The position numbers were made by a program, and so were the translations under genes. Shown piece after piece: positions 8,326 to 16,015 of a stretch of DNA of 64,000 nt. Position 1 is the first letter of the stretch; the number at the start of each line of letters is the position of its first letter. The notes beneath the pieces were generated by a model. It was not told the origin of the DNA. It saw nothing but the letters and a program-made list of their open reading frames with translations, and did no database searches. The stretch lies in assembly GCF_028282165.1 (NCBI RefSeq), contig NZ_JANQIM010000011.1:62001-126000 (forward strand). Direction: 5' to 3'. The stretch is from Winogradskyella sp. GTDB lineage: Bacteria; Bacteroidota; Bacteroidia; Flavobacteriales; Flavobacteriaceae.

Positions 8326-9639
8326 TTAGTTTATTTTGCCTGTAATCCGCAACATCTGAAGCTGCGCAATGTGCAAGTCCAAATAGGCATTGAGCAAGTC
8401 TAATTTGGATTGGGTGAGCCGTAGACGACTTTCTTTAAATTCCAAAGGGGTAACCACACCAAGATCGAGTTGCTTTTGAAAAATATTAATTTCACTTTCA
8501 TTCAAAAGAATGGTTTGGTTAAAGGTCTCAATGTTGGCAACAGCGTTGTGATAGTTATTTTGTGCTGTTTGCAATTGGTTGCTTAGTTCTCGCTTGGTCT
8601 TTGAAAAATTAAGGGCGGCAGTTTCCTTTTCAATTGTTGCCTTGGCAATTTTTGCCTTGTTGCTTCCTCCGGAAAATATGGGAATGCTGACGCCCAGTTG
8701 CATGATAAATAGGCGATTTTCGTTAGCGCTAAAGCTAAAGTTATTAGCCTGGGCGTCATAGGTATATGCAGCGGCAAGATTAAATTTTGGCATCCAGAAT
8801 TTCTTTTCAATGTTGATCTGCCTGTTCGCAATTTCGAGTTCTTTTTTCAGGGTTTTTAGTTGTGGTTGTTCTTCGAGGTTAGTGTTATCGGTAAGCAAGG
8901 GGTGACTTAAACCAATGGTTTGAAGGTCGTCCGCCAGCACAAATTCCTCTGTTACGGGAAGATCAGCCAGTATTTTAAGATCGTTGATCAATTGTGCTAA
9001 TTGGTTCTTGGCATTTTTAAGTGGCGGAAGTGTCTTTTGGTAATGAATTTTGGTTTGCTGTAGTTGCAGATCACTTACCGTTCCTTTTTCGTGAAGCTTT
9101 TCGAGCTGTGTCAATTGTGCTTTGGCCAAACCAGAATTCTCTTCTAGCACTTTAATACTAGCTTCGGTAAAAATGGCTTGCCAATACAGAGCAGAAGCTT
9201 GTGCTATCAATTCATTGGCTAGATGTTGATCGTTTAAACCGCTGATTTCCTCAGCAAGCTTTACAATTTTAATGGCTGAAAAAACTGCTGGGTCAAAAAC
9301 CGTCTGATTAAGTTCGGCACTGGCATTAACACTATTGTTAAAGTTGGTTCTAAAGCGCGTGACACTTCCATCAAAATCATTGATAAAGAGAAAATTTCGA
9401 TTGAAATCCCTTTGGTAAAACCCGCTCAAAGTAACGTTTGGCAAGAGAGCAGCTTTGGCCACTTTTGTTTCTTCCTTAGCAATGAGGATTTGTTGGGCAC
9501 TCTGTTTTAAATCGAGGTTGTTTTTTTTGACCAAGGCTATGTAAGCTGGTAGGTCTAACTCTTGAGCCTGTATAGGAGTAAATATCCATAAAGAGACACA
9601 AAAGACCCAACAATGTATAGAGCGAAATAGATATTTCAT
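8326..9639 (-). CDS. TolC-family outer-membrane efflux channel
   Basis: The 437-residue protein has an N-terminal signal peptide ending near PIQAQ. It has two copies of the TolC helical repeat, with long amphipathic helices and the typical LGVSIPIFSGG strand in the second half. It forms the outer-membrane duct of the tripartite pump and is the first gene of the operon. The putative operator at 9720-9746 is about 81 bp upstream. Strength of assignment is high from repeat architecture and gene order; substrate unknown. Confidence 0.92.
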   Translation of the reverse strand: MKYLFRSIHCWVFCVSLWIFTPIQAQELDLPAYIALVKKNNLDLKQSAQQILIAKEETKVAKAALLPNVTLSGFYQRDFNRNFLFINDFDGSVTRFRTNFNNSVNASAELNQTVFDPAVFSAIKIVKLAEEISGLNDQHLANELIAQASALYWQAIFTEASIKVLEENSGLAKAQLTQLEKLHEKGTVSDLQLQQTKIHYQKTLPPLKNAKNQLAQLINDLKILADLPVTEEFVLADDLQTIGLSHPLLTDNTNLEEQPQLKTLKKELEIANRQINIEKKFWMPKFNLAAAYTYDAQANNFSFSANENRLFIMQLGVSIPIFSGGSNKAKIAKATIEKETAALNFSKTKRELSNQLQTAQNNYHNAVANIETFNQTILLNESEINIFQKQLDLGVVTPLEFKESRLRLTQSKLDLLNAYLDLHIAQLQMLRITGKIN

Positions 9640-9719
9640 TTGCTTCGTGATTTTGTAGTGAATCAGAGATAATCACTATTTTCGAAGGCTAAACTAGGGT
9701 TGCGCGTATCTTTAGAAGA

Positions 9720-9746
9720 CTTCCCCTATAAAACTGGACAAAATTG
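9720..9746 (-). promoter_or_regulatory. Shared upstream motif, copy 2 (putative operator)
   Basis: The + strand reads CTTCCCCTATAAAACTGGAC followed by AAAATTG. It matches copy 1 (2722-2748) apart from a one-base insertion, a one-base deletion and a few substitutions. It sits 81-107 bp upstream of the TolC-like start codon. See the finding on the AraC regulon. Confidence 0.5.
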
Positions 9747-9815
9747 GAAGTAAAAAAAGTGTCTTGAATTAACGGGAAAGGATTTTAAGAATTGATTTTC
9801 TAGTAGGTACTTAAT

Positions 9816-10949
9816 TTAACCCAAAACACTACTGAGCTTAAACATTGGTAGATACATAGCTATTAAGATAACACCAACTAACAACCCAACAATCATAATG
9901 ATCACAGGTTCTAGCAATGTTGAAATCAGTTTAGATTTTTGTTGTACCTGAGTATTGTATTGCACATTTAAGCGTTGAAAGATAAACTCATTTTGGTTCG
10001 TCTCTTCTGCTACTTTAACCAAGGCTACCATTTTATCGTCAAAAAGGGGGTGAGGCTTTAAACTATTACTTAAAGACTTCCCTTTTAAAATATCTTGCTC
10101 AACGGATGCTAAGGCATTTTGCAGTGGATAAAAATTAATCATTTGCTTTACAAGCTGAATGCTATTGACTACAGGCACTTTAGATGCCGTTAACAAACTT
10201 ACTGCTTGTGTGAACTGGGAGAGATATACTGTTTTTACAAACTCACCAATAAAGGGTAACTTAGAAATGAATTTGTCTTTTATCTTTTTGTACCACTGTT
10301 TTTTATTAAACAACGCTCTAGAACCTATGACGATTATAAGCCCTAACAATAAGAACCAACCGTAACTTTTTAGAAACTGCGAACAGTTAATAATGAATTT
10401 AGTAATAGCTGGGAGTTCTACTTTCTGTTGCTCAAAAATATCTTGAAACATGGGTACAACATAGTTTAGCATAAACACGACCACCAAAATGGCTGTTGCT
10501 AATATAATGGTTGGATACGTCAATGCACTGACCAAATTGCGTCGCTGTTCGTTCTTTCGGGCATAAAACTCACCTAATTGTTTTGTCACTTCTATAAGTG
10601 TTCCTGTTTCTTCACCGATTTTAAGTGAGTAGTATTCGTATTCTGAAAACTCTTTGTGATGGCTTGTGGCTTCAGATAGGCTTGAACCAGATACTATGGC
10701 TTTTGAAATATTTTTAAGCTTCTCTTTCTGGTTTTTCTTTTTTAAAGCACTTTCAATGAGCTCTAAAGCATCCTTTAGTGTAATGCCCGCTTTTAATAAT
10801 ACACTTAATTCTGTATAAAAATCTTCTTTTATCTTATTGGAGAAACTATTGCCAAAAAGGTTGATTTCTTTTTGAAGAAAAGCGGTTTTGTCATCATTTT
10901 TATGATGTTGTTTTTTAACAGTTTGTATATTCTCTAATTGAAATCCCAT
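9816..10949 (-). CDS. gspF: Type II secretion/type IV pilus inner-membrane platform protein GspF/PilC
   Basis: The 377-residue protein has the duplicated GspF domain. The first copy begins near FYTELSVLLKAGITLKDALE and contains YEYYSLKIGEETGTL. The second contains SQFTQAVSLLTASKVPVVNS and MVALVKVAEETNQNEFI. Membrane segments are at about 147-169, 196-212 and 348-370. It is the polytopic platform on which the ATPase acts. It closes the leftward half-operon of the secretion machine, and its start overlaps the stop of the preceding pseudopilin gene by one base. Confidence 0.93.
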   Translation of the reverse strand: MGFQLENIQTVKKQHHKNDDKTAFLQKEINLFGNSFSNKIKEDFYTELSVLLKAGITLKDALELIESALKKKNQKEKLKNISKAIVSGSSLSEATSHHKEFSEYEYYSLKIGEETGTLIEVTKQLGEFYARKNEQRRNLVSALTYPTIILATAILVVVFMLNYVVPMFQDIFEQQKVELPAITKFIINCSQFLKSYGWFLLLGLIIVIGSRALFNKKQWYKKIKDKFISKLPFIGEFVKTVYLSQFTQAVSLLTASKVPVVNSIQLVKQMINFYPLQNALASVEQDILKGKSLSNSLKPHPLFDDKMVALVKVAEETNQNEFIFQRLNVQYNTQVQQKSKLISTLLEPVIIMIVGLLVGVILIAMYLPMFKLSSVLG

Positions 10950-11413
10950 TAATCCATAAATGTTGAGGCATCATTTTTTTTAAAGATAAATAATTCTCGG
11001 TTTTGATAGACTTTGGTTGTTCTCAATTTTATGGCATCTACTTTCTTGGTTTCTGATAATACACCATTAAAATAAAGCAGTTTTGTTTCTAACGGAATTT
11101 GAAATGTGTCTTGGGTCTTAATGATATAGTCTCTTGAAAATGTATAGGAAACAGAATCTAATTCGTGCTTCAAAACCAACTGATTTTCTATTGTATTATA
11201 GTGAATACTAGAATAACGATTAAAATCTAACCATAAACTCGTTTCTAGTTTTTGCAGTTCTAAGCTTTTGTTGTAATTCGATTGAATGGCCAACATCTGC
11301 TTTTGAACAAGCCCTAGCACCGAAAATGCCAAGCCAACCACAATACTGGTGAGTATGAGAACCACAATAATCTCACTTAATGTAAATGACTTTATTTTTC
11401 TATTGTTCTTCAC
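10949..11413 (-). CDS. Pseudopilin (GspJ-like minor subunit)
   Basis: The 154-residue protein starts with a class III (prepilin) signal: a basic leader, then FTLSEIIVVLILTSIVVGLA with Glu at +5. It continues with a globular strand-rich domain. The residue before the expected cleavage site is Ser (KIKS/FTLSE) instead of the usual Gly, which is uncommon and may slow processing. It overlaps the upstream pseudopilin gene by 14 bp. GspJ is the best guess from gene order next to the GspI- and GspK-like genes. Confidence 0.82.
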   Translation of the reverse strand: MKNNRKIKSFTLSEIIVVLILTSIVVGLAFSVLGLVQKQMLAIQSNYNKSLELQKLETSLWLDFNRYSSIHYNTIENQLVLKHELDSVSYTFSRDYIIKTQDTFQIPLETKLLYFNGVLSETKKVDAIKLRTTKVYQNRELFIFKKNDASTFMD

Positions 11414-11753
11414 TTTTAATAACAGTAATAGTTTTTTTGGTTTTAGAGTTTATAGCTTCGAACTCAACCAAAGTTTCGTTATTTTCTTTAAAGTTATCAA
11501 TTATTATAGTCCAGTTTTTATAGGTCTCTGTATAGGGTAGCAGTAGCTGCTCATGTTGTTGCAAATATTGCAATTCGTTGAGTCGATGGTCTATGGCTTG
11601 TGTATTGTTTTTTATGGTGTTTGAAAACAAGTTATTTAATATCATGCTTGCTATCATGAATATTAAAACGATAAGGATGGTTGCCACTAAGGTCTCCATT
11701 AGGGTAGAACCTTTTAGTTTATATGCACTATTTAGCTTTTTTAATAGAGCCAT
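11400..11753 (-). CDS. Pseudopilin (GspI-like minor subunit)
   Basis: The 117-residue protein has a leader ending KLKG, then STLMETLVATILIVLIFMIA. This is a prepilin-peptidase site with Gly at -1 and Glu at +5. The short globular part fits the minor pseudopilin GspI. Its start overlaps the 3' end of the larger minor-pseudopilin gene upstream by 13 bp, so the genes are translationally coupled. Confidence 0.82.
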   Translation of the reverse strand: MALLKKLNSAYKLKGSTLMETLVATILIVLIFMIASMILNNLFSNTIKNNTQAIDHRLNELQYLQQHEQLLLPYTETYKNWTIIIDNFKENNETLVEFEAINSKTKKTITVIKSEEQ

Positions 11754-13024
11754 TTCAATACATCTTTTTTAGAATCGTTAAATAACAATCCTACATATTG
11801 CTGAGGTAATTCATTGATAGTTATCGTCCCGTTGTAAATATGGTTTTGATAAATGGAACCCGACTGATTAGCGATAAAATCATTGGTGTATACCGTGCCA
11901 TAGACACTACCTTGTAGTTCAGTGTTTTCAGTATTGTATAGTTCACCGTAAACAGTTGCACCTTCTTTGAGTAGGATTTGTGGTTTATAGTTATTTGGGT
12001 TCTCTTGTCCCAAAAACAAGACTAATCCCTTAACGACTGTATTTTCGTTAATAGTAATTTTGTATTCTTCTTCAATTAAACTTATGGCACTACCACTTTG
12101 TTGAACATCTTGTTTTTCTCTAACAACTATAGCAGAGGGATAATTCAATTGCACATCTTCACCTACTATAACCTCTTTTGAAGCTATTGCTTGAAAATTT
12201 CCAACCGTATTGGGCAATATTTCAATTTCAGGTGCAAGAAGTATCACGTCTTTTAAGTTTGACGATGGATGAACAACGATTTTAGATTTTGATTGCACCA
12301 AGATATGCCCAGTAAGTTCAACTGCTCTCAAATCTATATTGCTATTAGAAAATACAATTTGAAGTGGCTCTAAAAACGAATTACTATATTGGTTTCCATC
12401 CTGCATGTTCAAAAACTGATGTAGTGATAGTGTAGAGTTTATGTGTTCTAACTGCGATATATTATTGACAACTTCAGATGATAGTTTGGGCAAGAGTGAA
12501 GATACTCTAGCTGGTCCGTAAATTAATTGTGAACTGTAATACGACTGCCCGGCTATATAACCTGGTTTTACACCTTGCCGCGGCAAATAGGCAAGCCCTT
12601 CAATTTTAGTATTACCGACCAATACCAAAGGTTTGTTATTGTCTTGCACGTATAGGACTGTTCTGTTATTTTTGGGCTGCTTAGAACCAATAAGAGCTAC
12701 CTTTTGAAAACGGTTTTTCTTTATACTTGCTGAACTCAACACGCGCCCAAAAACTCCCCAAAAGCTACGATAAACTTTTAAGGTTTTATAGTCTTCATCA
12801 TTCAGGTTGATCGTTGTTGTGTCATTCAAACGAATAGCGTTCCGAAGAGCATAATTAACTCCGTGATCACTTTGCTTAGTGGTTTCTTTAATAAAATTGG
12901 ACTGAATTTGAAATTGCTTGTGCGTATTTACCAGTAGAATAAAAGCGGTAAGCAATAAAGCAATGACCACTATGATAAATGTAGTCAATTGTAATGCCCC
13001 AGCCGTTACCCTTAACCTAAGCAT
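11741..13024 (-). CDS. Large minor pseudopilin-like protein (GspK position)
   Basis: The 427-residue protein starts RVTAG/ALQLTTFIIVVIALLL. The Gly-ended leader and hydrophobic helix resemble a prepilin signal but lack Glu at +5, as known for GspK. The large extracytoplasmic part is rich in short beta strands. It includes a stretch with repeated SGHI/VHPSSNL/GNFQAI/GEDVQL units (about 245-300) that could form a bactofilin-like or beta-helical fold. No standard GspK motif beyond length and position is evident. It lies between the GspC-like and GspI-like genes, which supports a tip-pseudopilin role. Confidence 0.65.
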   Translation of the reverse strand: MLRLRVTAGALQLTTFIIVVIALLLTAFILLVNTHKQFQIQSNFIKETTKQSDHGVNYALRNAIRLNDTTTINLNDEDYKTLKVYRSFWGVFGRVLSSASIKKNRFQKVALIGSKQPKNNRTVLYVQDNNKPLVLVGNTKIEGLAYLPRQGVKPGYIAGQSYYSSQLIYGPARVSSLLPKLSSEVVNNISQLEHINSTLSLHQFLNMQDGNQYSNSFLEPLQIVFSNSNIDLRAVELTGHILVQSKSKIVVHPSSNLKDVILLAPEIEILPNTVGNFQAIASKEVIVGEDVQLNYPSAIVVREKQDVQQSGSAISLIEEEYKITINENTVVKGLVLFLGQENPNNYKPQILLKEGATVYGELYNTENTELQGSVYGTVYTNDFIANQSGSIYQNHIYNGTITINELPQQYVGLLFNDSKKDVLKWLY

Positions 13025-13026
13025 GG

Positions 13027-13497
13027 TTAAAGTTTTATTGTTTGGTTTGTTCCATTAAAACGAATAACGATGGATTCTTTATTACCTCTTATGAGTTTAA
13101 CATCATTAATTACTTGCCCTACCTTTAGCAAATACTGCTTGTTGTTAATATTCACCACAAAAACTTTCTCTTTTGAGTTTTGTTTTTGAATAGACCCACC
13201 ATAGGTAATTATTGGCATGGCAACTCCAGATGTATTGGGTTTGACATTAATACTTTTAGCGCGTTTTGAAGCTTGTTTTTTGGCCGATAATGTCCCCAAA
13301 AAAGGGTCTCTGTCTATCGTCTGTATTGAAAATGTATCCTTATCCTTTTGCACTTCAGGATTAAAGGCTACATCAAAACTCTCTGCTGTAGTTTGTGGTT
13401 GATCTGGGCTTATACCGTTGACTATTTTGAAAGCAACAGTTCCCCAGATGCCTAGAACCGCTGCAAGCAAAAGATATGTCTTGGTTTTATTCTTCAA
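13027..13497 (-). CDS. GspC/PilP-like periplasmic linker protein
   Basis: The 156-residue protein has a single N-terminal membrane helix (about 8-25) and a flexible linker containing DRDPFLG. Its C-terminal domain of about 60 residues reads ITYGGSIQKQNSKEKVFVVN then NKQYLLKVGQVINDVKLIRG. This matches the homology-region fold of GspC and the PilP beta domain, which link the inner-membrane platform to the secretin. It overlaps the upstream lipoprotein gene by 11 bp. Confidence 0.75.
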   Translation of the reverse strand: MKNKTKTYLLLAAVLGIWGTVAFKIVNGISPDQPQTTAESFDVAFNPEVQKDKDTFSIQTIDRDPFLGTLSAKKQASKRAKSINVKPNTSGVAMPIITYGGSIQKQNSKEKVFVVNINNKQYLLKVGQVINDVKLIRGNKESIVIRFNGTNQTIKL

Positions 13498-14143
13498 CGG
13501 TAAAGCTTTGCGTGGTGTACTCGGTCTCGGAAATCAAATTGGACGCACTTACCCGCCATTCATACTCGTTAGCTGTCATGTTCAATGCCGTAAAGGACGT
13601 AGCAGTGACAGTGGTGTTCGCAATGGGTGTAACGGCGCTTGCGAAATTGGGGTGTACAATTTGAATGGTATATTCATCTGCATTAGCCACTATGTCCCAA
13701 GAAAAAACAACGTTGCCCTCTTGTAGAGTCACATTATTGGCAGGCGTCAACAAAGTAACCGTTTCGTTTGAGATGTCTACAGTAGCTTCAGGAGTTATTG
13801 AAAACCCGGTAGTGACATAATCGGTTTCATAACCAGAATTAACCGCTTTAACGCGCCACTCGTAATTTCCTTCGGCTAAGACTTGAATGAAATTAGTTGT
13901 GCTTACCAATGAATCTAAAACGACTTGAGTCGCTTCATTAAATGTTGGGCTGGCAATTTGTATATTGTACTGCTCCGCATCTTTAACTGCTTGCCATGAA
14001 AAGGATGGCGAACCGGTATTTATAACGGCATCATCTACCGGCGCAATTAAGACTACCGTTTCATCAGAAATATCTACAACTTCTATAATCTCTTCACAAC
14101 TTGTGAGTAAGATAACAGCAAAAATTAATTTTAAAAACCGCAT
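13487..14143 (-). CDS. Lipoprotein with two fibronectin type III-like repeats
   Basis: The 218-residue product has a lipobox LLTSC (mature protein begins Cys-Glu-Glu). Two tandem beta-sandwich units follow. Each starts DIS(D/N)ETV and contains FSW...A..Y.IQI...F and NEYEWRV or GNYEWRV. The units look like fibronectin III domains and are about 90 residues each. Its position inside the secretion operon suggests a surface or periplasmic accessory, for example a pilotin-like or substrate-binding lipoprotein. That role is inferred. Confidence 0.75.
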   Translation of the reverse strand: MRFLKLIFAVILLTSCEEIIEVVDISDETVVLIAPVDDAVINTGSPSFSWQAVKDAEQYNIQIASPTFNEATQVVLDSLVSTTNFIQVLAEGNYEWRVKAVNSGYETDYVTTGFSITPEATVDISNETVTLLTPANNVTLQEGNVVFSWDIVANADEYTIQIVHPNFASAVTPIANTTVTATSFTALNMTANEYEWRVSASNLISETEYTTQSFTVEE

Positions 14144-14145
14144 AA

Positions 14146-14883
14146 CTAAAATTTAAAGTAATTGATGTTCTTTTTAGCACGTTTTGCATTTCTATAGGTG
14201 CTATTGGGGCATTTATCGGTACTCTCAACAATATCTACAATACTTAGCTGATACTTATCATCTTCTTGCCAACAAAAATTTGAGGCCTGATAGGCAAATA
14301 CCACGCCATCGTGAAACTTGAGACTGGTGAGGACTTGATTCTTCTGGTATGCTTTTAAAACAAGCGTTTTGTTAGTATCCTGTTCTAAGAAAAGAACATC
14401 GGCGTCTAATATCGCATTCATTTTTTCGTTACTTAACGCTATTGACAACGCCGAAATAAGATGGGCATTTTTCTTATTACGCAAATAATCTTTCACATTA
14501 CTATTCTGCTTATCATTTAGCATATTGAGAACGGTAACTCTGTCGGCTAACTCTAGCTTAAGAAACTTAGGCTTGTTTTTTAAGGAATCTGCATAGCTGA
14601 TATTAAAAGATTGTTGTTTTTTGTTATTGGCACTTGTAAACGCCTTAAAACTAGAGTTGTTAAACTCCTGCATGCTTACGCTTAGCCTTATGGGTTTGGT
14701 ATATAAAGGTATAGCCATACTATTGTAATCCTCTTCTAAAAGAAACAGCTTATCTTCACCTATAATTCCTAATTCTATGGATTGGGTCGTTTTAGTTTGG
14801 GACTCGTTAGCTACTGATATGGATTTGCAGTTATAGCAAAGACATATCAGTAAATATAGAGAAAACAGATGCTTTTTAAACAT
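14146..14883 (-). CDS. Unrecognised probable lipoprotein, first gene of leftward secretion operon
   Basis: The 245-residue protein starts with a hydrophobic signal (HLFSLYLLICLCYNC) that could be lipidated at Cys19. The lipobox is not canonical. The rest is soluble with mixed helix and strand and no domain I recognise. It precedes the FN3-like lipoprotein by 2 bp and heads the tightly packed operon of GspC, pseudopilin and GspF genes, so a dedicated accessory role in the machine is likely. Confidence 0.7.
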   Translation of the reverse strand: MFKKHLFSLYLLICLCYNCKSISVANESQTKTTQSIELGIIGEDKLFLLEEDYNSMAIPLYTKPIRLSVSMQEFNNSSFKAFTSANNKKQQSFNISYADSLKNKPKFLKLELADRVTVLNMLNDKQNSNVKDYLRNKKNAHLISALSIALSNEKMNAILDADVLFLEQDTNKTLVLKAYQKNQVLTSLKFHDGVVFAYQASNFCWQEDDKYQLSIVDIVESTDKCPNSTYRNAKRAKKNINYFKF

Positions 14884-15089
14884 AGTGTTTAGATTTTAGT
14901 AAATATAAAAAATATCTCGACAGCTATGGGTTTTGTTGTGCAATTAGCTATCAAAATATGTAGGAATTTTTTTGTTGAATATTAAAGTTCATCTTATAAG
15001 AACGGTTGCACTAGTTTTATCGTATCACCTATATTGTTTTTAAAGAACTTTTTAAAAGTAGAAAAAAACTACCACATTAATGTTATGTG

Positions 15090-15437
15090 CTAATAATCTG
15101 TACTATGAATAAAAATTAATTCATGTGGGGTAGGATACTTAATCAATGGATTAAAATCAACTTTCCAAATATCGAGTTCATATAATTTATCCTTGTTGTC
15201 AAGTGTTAAAGAAATATATACAGGGATATTATCTAAATCCACATATTCTACTTCTATTAATCTTTTACCGTATTTTCTGTTTAGGGAATTGTTATTTACA
15301 AAACGGATGCTTCCCATTTGACCATCTTTCAAATCTTCGACAACAGCACTTTCTTGAATCTTGAGTTGAGACAGAGAAACTTTGTCTAGCAAAGCATTAA
15401 TTATTTCCTTTTCATCTTTTCTAATATCTCTTGCCAT
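15090..15437 (-). CDS. Small soluble protein downstream of RHS gene, possible immunity protein
   Basis: The 115-residue cytoplasmic protein begins MARDIRKDEKEIINALLDKV and has no signal or membrane segment. It has a mixed alpha/beta character (IEVEYVDLDNIPVYISLTLD). The start resembles small proteins that I recall as DUF6984, but this is unverified. It lies on the same strand about 580 bp beyond the end of the RHS gene. A broken RHS core fragment lies between. That is the place where immunity genes and displaced tips accumulate in RHS loci. Confidence 0.6.
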   Translation of the reverse strand: MARDIRKDEKEIINALLDKVSLSQLKIQESAVVEDLKDGQMGSIRFVNNNSLNRKYGKRLIEVEYVDLDNIPVYISLTLDNKDKLYELDIWKVDFNPLIKYPTPHELIFIHSTDY

Positions 15438-15639
15438 GAATTCAATTATTTTGGAAATATAGGAGCTACATTAATTTTATAATCTGATGCTCTATAAGTT
15501 TAGGATCAATTTCTTTGATGAATTTTCCCCTTATTGAAGGATGTCTTTGATAAAATATCATTTAGTTGTAGAGCATAAAAAAGCTGCTGTAAAAGGCGAC
15601 TTATAAATTATTATTGTTTGCACGGACTACAAGTCTGCG
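15438..15639. other. Intergenic stretch with a 31-codon open frame
   Basis: No convincing gene is seen. On the minus strand an ATG at 15561 opens 31 codons (MIFYQRHPSIRGKFIKEIDP..., stop at 15466-15468). It could be a leftover coding fragment. The block CACGGACTACAAGTCTGCGC at 15621-15640 recalls a dispersed Bacteroidota intergenic sequence. Confidence 0.3.
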
Positions 15640-15761
15640 CTAGCGGGATATAACCATAACAAAAGGATGGTAGCCCATCTTGTTGATTAAAGATAAAGCA
15701 TTAGTACTATTTTTCGCAACTACTGCCAATAGATTTTTCCATCCACTAATTTACTACACGT
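15640..15761 (-). pseudogene. Fragment of a second RHS core
   Basis: The minus-strand frame encodes KLVDGKNLLAVVAKNSTNAL then SLINKMGYHP. It aligns with residues LTDHLGNIRAVVIKSGTNAL and SLINKTDYYP of the RHS gene upstream. At DNA level 15680-15715 and 16905-16940 agree at about 31 of 36 positions. Stops flank it on both sides, so only about 40 codons remain. It is a relic of a duplicated or displaced RHS core. Confidence 0.8.
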
Positions 15762-16015
15762 CTATTTTAAAAACCCTTATTTTATAATTTCTAATAAACA
15801 TTCTTTTATTCAATAATATCACATAACGATAAAAATCAGTAATTCTTAAATCTTAGAATTACTGATTTTCAATTAGTTACAGTTCGTAGGTTTGTTATCA
15901 ACTAATTTGCTACGTTACCCGATACCCAAGAGAATTATACTTAACAACACTATGATAGGTTTCTATTATTTTAATATCTTTTATGACTCATATTTTAATC
16001 TTAAAAATTTAATTA
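15762..16015. other. A/T-rich stretch after the RHS gene
   Basis: No gene is visible. The inverted pair CAGTAATTCTTAAATCT (15836-15852) and TAGAATTACTG (15854-15864) could act as a hairpin in the trailer of the RHS transcript, but the following T tract on the minus strand is weak. Confidence 0.3.

Noticed and set aside
15466..15561. A 31-codon frame as a real gene
   Set aside because: It is short, without family or context, and lies in a decayed stretch; it is recorded only as part of the intergenic entry.
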